This document shows, piece by piece, positions 61,706 through 64,000 of a stretch of DNA of 64,000 nucleotides. Numbering within the stretch: the stretch's first letter is position 1; each line of letters begins with the position of its first letter. This DNA is from Eubacterium sp. (GTDB lineage Bacteria > Bacillota > Clostridia > Lachnospirales > Lachnospiraceae), in contig JAFVGA010000021.1 of NCBI GenBank assembly GCA_017475235.1, forward strand, positions 1 through 64,000, written 5' to 3'. Both the position numbers and the translations under genes were made by a program. Below the pieces are notes generated by a model, which saw only the letters and a program-made list of their open reading frames with translations, made no database searches and had not been told where the DNA came from.

Positions 61706-61740
61706 TAAAAAAGAACATCTCGAAGAGATGCTCTTTTTTA
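61706..61740. terminator. Terminator downstream of the tRNA 3' fragment (bidirectional hairpin)
   Basis: AAAAAAGAACATCTC-GAA-GAGATGCTCTTTTTT, stem with one mismatch, A-rich and T-rich on both sides. On the minus strand it lies 9-10 nt after the tRNA 3' end, where a tRNA gene's own terminator would sit. Confidence 0.85.
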
Positions 61741-61749
61741 TATTATAAG

Positions 61750-61774
61750 AGCGCGAGACGGGGATCGAACCCAT
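61750..61774 (-). other. 3' end of a tRNA gene: attachment-site core of an integrated element
   Basis: Minus strand: T-stem ATGGG, loop TTCGATC, T-stem CCCGT, then acceptor CTCGCGC with T at the discriminator position; CCA is not encoded. The sequence further upstream (minus strand) does not pair with the acceptor and shows no D or anticodon arm, so this is only the 3' end. A tyrosine-integrase gene begins 105 nt away. The U discriminator is common in Gly and Cys tRNAs, but the identity is not settled. Confidence 0.75.
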
Positions 61775-61878
61775 TACACTCTTTCGAGTATTCCCTTAAA
61801 TAAAGGGGTTTTAGAATATTTTGCCATTAAAAGTGATTACTTTTTGGTTACTTTTTGATTACTTTGCCTCAGTAATGG

Positions 61879-63147
61879 TTACTTTTCAAAAACTTTTGGT
61901 AAGGATACAGCTTCTTTTATTATGACATTTGATTTTTCATTTCCAAAAACATCAAATACATAATTGTTTATTGTTGTAGCCTCAGAAGCATGGCCTAAAT
62001 AATCTTTTGCCGAAGTAAGAGTTCCACCTCCTGCGATAATAAGCGATGCTATTGTCTTTCTGATGCCATGGAAACCCTTTGACTTCATTTCCAATCTGTC
62101 ACATACTTTGTGAAGTTCATCATTAAGTATTTTAGGGTTAACAAAACTACCCTTGTGTAAAAAGAGAAATGAATCAGTCGGCAAATTATGTCCTATATTA
62201 TACTGTTTAATTAAAGCAAGAATTTTAATAACATCATCGTGAACTTCAATAGTTCTTCTTTCGCTTCCAGCCTTAAGACTTGTTTTAACTTTATAACCGA
62301 GTCTTTTGTATTTTCCGTTTACTAGCTTCCCGTTCCTTACTATTTGCCTCTGTATAGAGAATTTATTACCTGTAAAATCTTCGAATTTTGCCCCAGATAT
62401 CTCAGCCACTCTACAAGCTGTATATAAGCAAATTGCTATTGCTAATGCGAGAACATCGCTCTCTGAAATAAACATTTTCATACATTCTTTAATCATAAGA
62501 ACTCTCATTTCAACAGTTAAAACAGTGTCTTCGCTCTTTGGTTTTGGACGAACTGTAAAAGCTGTCTTTTTAATGTGTATTTCTCTTGCATAATTGCCGT
62601 CAATAATATTACAATCCTCAAATGCGATATCCATTATTTCTCTAACAATAAGCATCATATCGGTAAAAGCATTACTAGTCAGTTTAAAATCATGTATTTT
62701 TTTATAACACCAATTTTTCAAGTAAACTCTATTCATTTCATTTATAGGTTTTTTTATAAAATTAGGATCTGACAAATAATACTTTTTCCAGTTATACTCA
62801 ATCTTTTCGATAGTAGCAGGACTATCAGTTTGATTCTCTCTATTTTCTAACCAAATAGGATAAAGAGATTCAATAGTACAACTGTTTGACATTGTTTCTC
62901 TAACATGTTCAACAATAAAATCCTTCATATCTTCTTCGGATTTAAGTTTTTTAGGTTTTCTTTTAGTAGCTCCTTTAGGGAAGTAGTAAGTGTGCCAATA
63001 CCCGTCAGAACCATACCAAACCTTATGTTTATGTAGTTTTAATAAATCATTCCTTTCTTGCAATTCTTTAACTTGATTAACGGTATCTTCGTCAATCATA
63101 CCATTATCAATAAAGGCTTGCAATTCTTCACGAGTAAAGGCGCTCAC
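61879..63147 (-). CDS. Tyrosine-type site-specific integrase
   Basis: A 422-residue phage/ICE-type recombinase. The start is GTG at 63147 behind AGGAGG. An N-terminal AP2-like arm-binding region (KVWYGSDGYWHTYYFPKGATK split near 39-60), then a SAM-like core-binding domain (about 90-190), then the catalytic domain. Catalytic residues: Arg in LYTACRVAEISGA (about 250), HGIR (about 357), GHAS (about 385) and Tyr in TTINNYVF (about 395). All core residues are present, so it should be active. It is adjacent to the tRNA 3' end that fits its attachment site and 14 nt after the FtsK-like gene. No excisionase gene is seen in between. Confidence 0.93.
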   Translation of the reverse strand: MSAFTREELQAFIDNGMIDEDTVNQVKELQERNDLLKLHKHKVWYGSDGYWHTYYFPKGATKRKPKKLKSEEDMKDFIVEHVRETMSNSCTIESLYPIWLENRENQTDSPATIEKIEYNWKKYYLSDPNFIKKPINEMNRVYLKNWCYKKIHDFKLTSNAFTDMMLIVREIMDIAFEDCNIIDGNYAREIHIKKTAFTVRPKPKSEDTVLTVEMRVLMIKECMKMFISESDVLALAIAICLYTACRVAEISGAKFEDFTGNKFSIQRQIVRNGKLVNGKYKRLGYKVKTSLKAGSERRTIEVHDDVIKILALIKQYNIGHNLPTDSFLFLHKGSFVNPKILNDELHKVCDRLEMKSKGFHGIRKTIASLIIAGGGTLTSAKDYLGHASEATTINNYVFDVFGNEKSNVIIKEAVSLPKVFEK

Positions 63148-63161
63148 AATACCTCCTTTCC

Positions 63162-64000
63162 TTAATCTTTAAAATCTTCATCGCGGAGCATATAAACTTT
63201 GAATTTGACTCCGTAATTATCATAGAAAACTCCGACATCGAAGTTTTCAATTTCTTTTGAAGCCTCTGTTGTTCCAATAATTATTCCAGACAAAGTACCA
63301 TCTGATTTTCCTGCCATTCTATAACCTAAATTATTTTTGATTCGACCAGGCAGTACATCTGCATCTGGGCGCTGTAGAGATAAAAACAAATTAACACCTA
63401 CAGCACGTCCTTTTTCAGCTATTTCTTCTAGAAGACGAATAATTTCATATGTCATTTGTTTTTCATCTTTATCCAATGATTTTAGGTCAGTTAAACTTGC
63501 TAATTCATCGCAGGCAAAAATAATGTGTTGTATCTTGTCTTCTGAGTGCTTATTATAATCATCTATATTGTTATATGGAGTGTTAGCAAGAATTGTGAAT
63601 CGCTGTAGCATTTCATCTCTTACTGTCCGTAAGGATGAAAGAACAGCAGCCTTATTAAATAACATTTTAGAATGTGATTGAATATAAGGGTTATAATCTA
63701 AACCCAGTTTGAAATCAGCCAAATAAACTTGATATCCCTTTTTTATACATTGATATAATTGCAGTATCAATGCCTGGCTTTTTCCGCTTCCAGTTCTGCC
63801 CCCCAAGAGAATATGTGGCTCATCTTTTAATGAAATATAATACTTTTCCCCCATTTTATCGCCTAAAACTATATTCGGTCCATCAATCATATAATCATCA
63901 CTCCAATAAATCGTTTCCCCATAATCGTAGAAACCGTTATAAAGAATCATATGAATATGTTTGTTATTATTACTACTCTTTATAGAGACAATTTCCTTAT
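63162..64000 (-). CDS. FtsK/SpoIIIE-type DNA-translocase ATPase of a mobile element (5' end outside window)
   Basis: The visible part encodes about 280 residues; the first Met is at 63950, but the frame has no stop up to the window edge, lacks a ribosome site at that Met, and usually has a longer N-terminus in relatives, so the start may lie outside. Walker A LLGGRTGSGKSQA, Walker B HIIFACDELASL, and the FtsK signature LSLQRPDADVLPGRIKNN are clear; YRMAGKSDGTLSGIIIG follows. In conjugative elements such ATPases act as coupling proteins that move DNA to the mating channel. No membrane helix is visible in the part seen. Confidence 0.88.
   Translation of the reverse strand, partial: KEIVSIKSSNNNKHIHMILYNGFYDYGETIYWSDDYMIDGPNIVLGDKMGEKYYISLKDEPHILLGGRTGSGKSQALILQLYQCIKKGYQVYLADFKLGLDYNPYIQSHSKMLFNKAAVLSSLRTVRDEMLQRFTILANTPYNNIDDYNKHSEDKIQHIIFACDELASLTDLKSLDKDEKQMTYEIIRLLEEIAEKGRAVGVNLFLSLQRPDADVLPGRIKNNLGYRMAGKSDGTLSGIIIGTTEASKEIENFDVGVFYDNYGVKFKVYMLRDEDFKD

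Larger units (their letters stand above)
61750..64000. mobile_element. Edge of an integrative element (integrase and FtsK-type ATPase), continuing beyond the window
   Basis: The element starts at the tRNA 3' fragment and runs right: tyrosine integrase, then an FtsK/SpoIIIE-type ATPase, both on the minus strand. This module order (integrase at the attachment site, FtsK-type coupling ATPase nearby) is typical of integrative and conjugative elements and some mobilisable islands. The other end, where an intact tRNA gene is expected, is outside the window. Confidence 0.75.

Noticed and set aside
61621..61803. ORF of 60 codons across the palindromic block and tRNA fragment
   Set aside because: It crosses a terminator and a tRNA 3' end and has no ribosome site; its sequence is that of structured DNA read as protein.
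61750..61830. Complete tRNA gene on the minus strand
   Set aside because: Only the T arm and the acceptor 3' strand are recognisable; the DNA upstream does not supply D or anticodon arms or a matching 5' acceptor strand.

Overview
The window is AT-rich, densely packed DNA from a Gram-positive bacterium. Shine-Dalgarno sites are strong (AGGAGG type) and TTG/GTG starts occur. The gene content (dimeric glycyl-tRNA synthetase, pyruvate phosphate dikinase, BioY/BirA, many T/P-linked secreted proteins, a Tad-like pilus locus) points to Clostridia, most likely Lachnospiraceae. This assignment rests on recognising families by eye, not on a database search.

Layout. 0-9.7 kb: the 3' end of pcrA, a 23S rRNA uracil methyltransferase, then a run of metabolic and membrane genes (AIG1-like membrane protein, acetolactate decarboxylase, HAD phosphatase, FGGY sugar kinase, DMT transporter, CDF metal exporter) and two small paralogues. 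9.7-20.4 kb: a large secreted propeller-like protein on the minus strand, a lipoprotein related to phosphatidylserine decarboxylase with VanX-like and AlkD genes, an oxidoreductase, a secreted papain-type protease, a CmpB-like membrane protein, and a degenerate, frameshifted CbiET-like gene. 20.5-27.2 kb: a Tad-like secretion/pilus operon behind a strong promoter with two perfect palindromes in its leader. It encodes an ATPase, an inner-membrane platform protein, six small single-pass proteins and a large beta-helix adhesin. 27.2-35.8 kb: divergent birA and bioY with a BirA-type operator, an M16 metalloprotease gene broken by an in-frame TAA, era, recO, a lipoprotein gene and glyS. 35.8-49.8 kb: an L,D-transpeptidase with FnIII repeats, a two-component system, ppdK, secreted Big2-like and DUF6273-like proteins, a 60-aa peptide, a PurF paralogue that has lost its glutaminase site, and a HAD phosphatase. 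49.8-61.5 kb: rpoD with a histone-H1-like lysine tract, lepB, a double GNAT gene, nfo, a HAD gene, then a surface run of GH81 glucanase, SGNH hydrolase, LRR protein and SanA-like protein. 61.5-64 kb: a GC-rich palindromic block, the 3' end of a tRNA gene serving as an attachment site, a tyrosine integrase and an FtsK-type ATPase. This is the edge of an integrated element that continues to the right.

How the genes work together. The region mixes core information processing (pcrA, era, recO, glyS, rpoD, lepB, nfo) with a large investment in the cell surface. Secreted proteins repeatedly share modules: lysine-rich Big2/FnIII-like domains, T/P/E linkers, and one C-terminal module common to the papain-type protease and the DUF6273 protein. 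No sortase motif was seen on any of them. The most unusual system is the Tad-like locus, where four tiny membrane proteins share an exact N-terminal register (Glu7, Gly9, small residue at 15). Two genes (M16 protease, CbiET-like) are interrupted by single-base lesions that are either real decay or sequence errors. No CRISPR array, rRNA gene or complete tRNA gene was seen.
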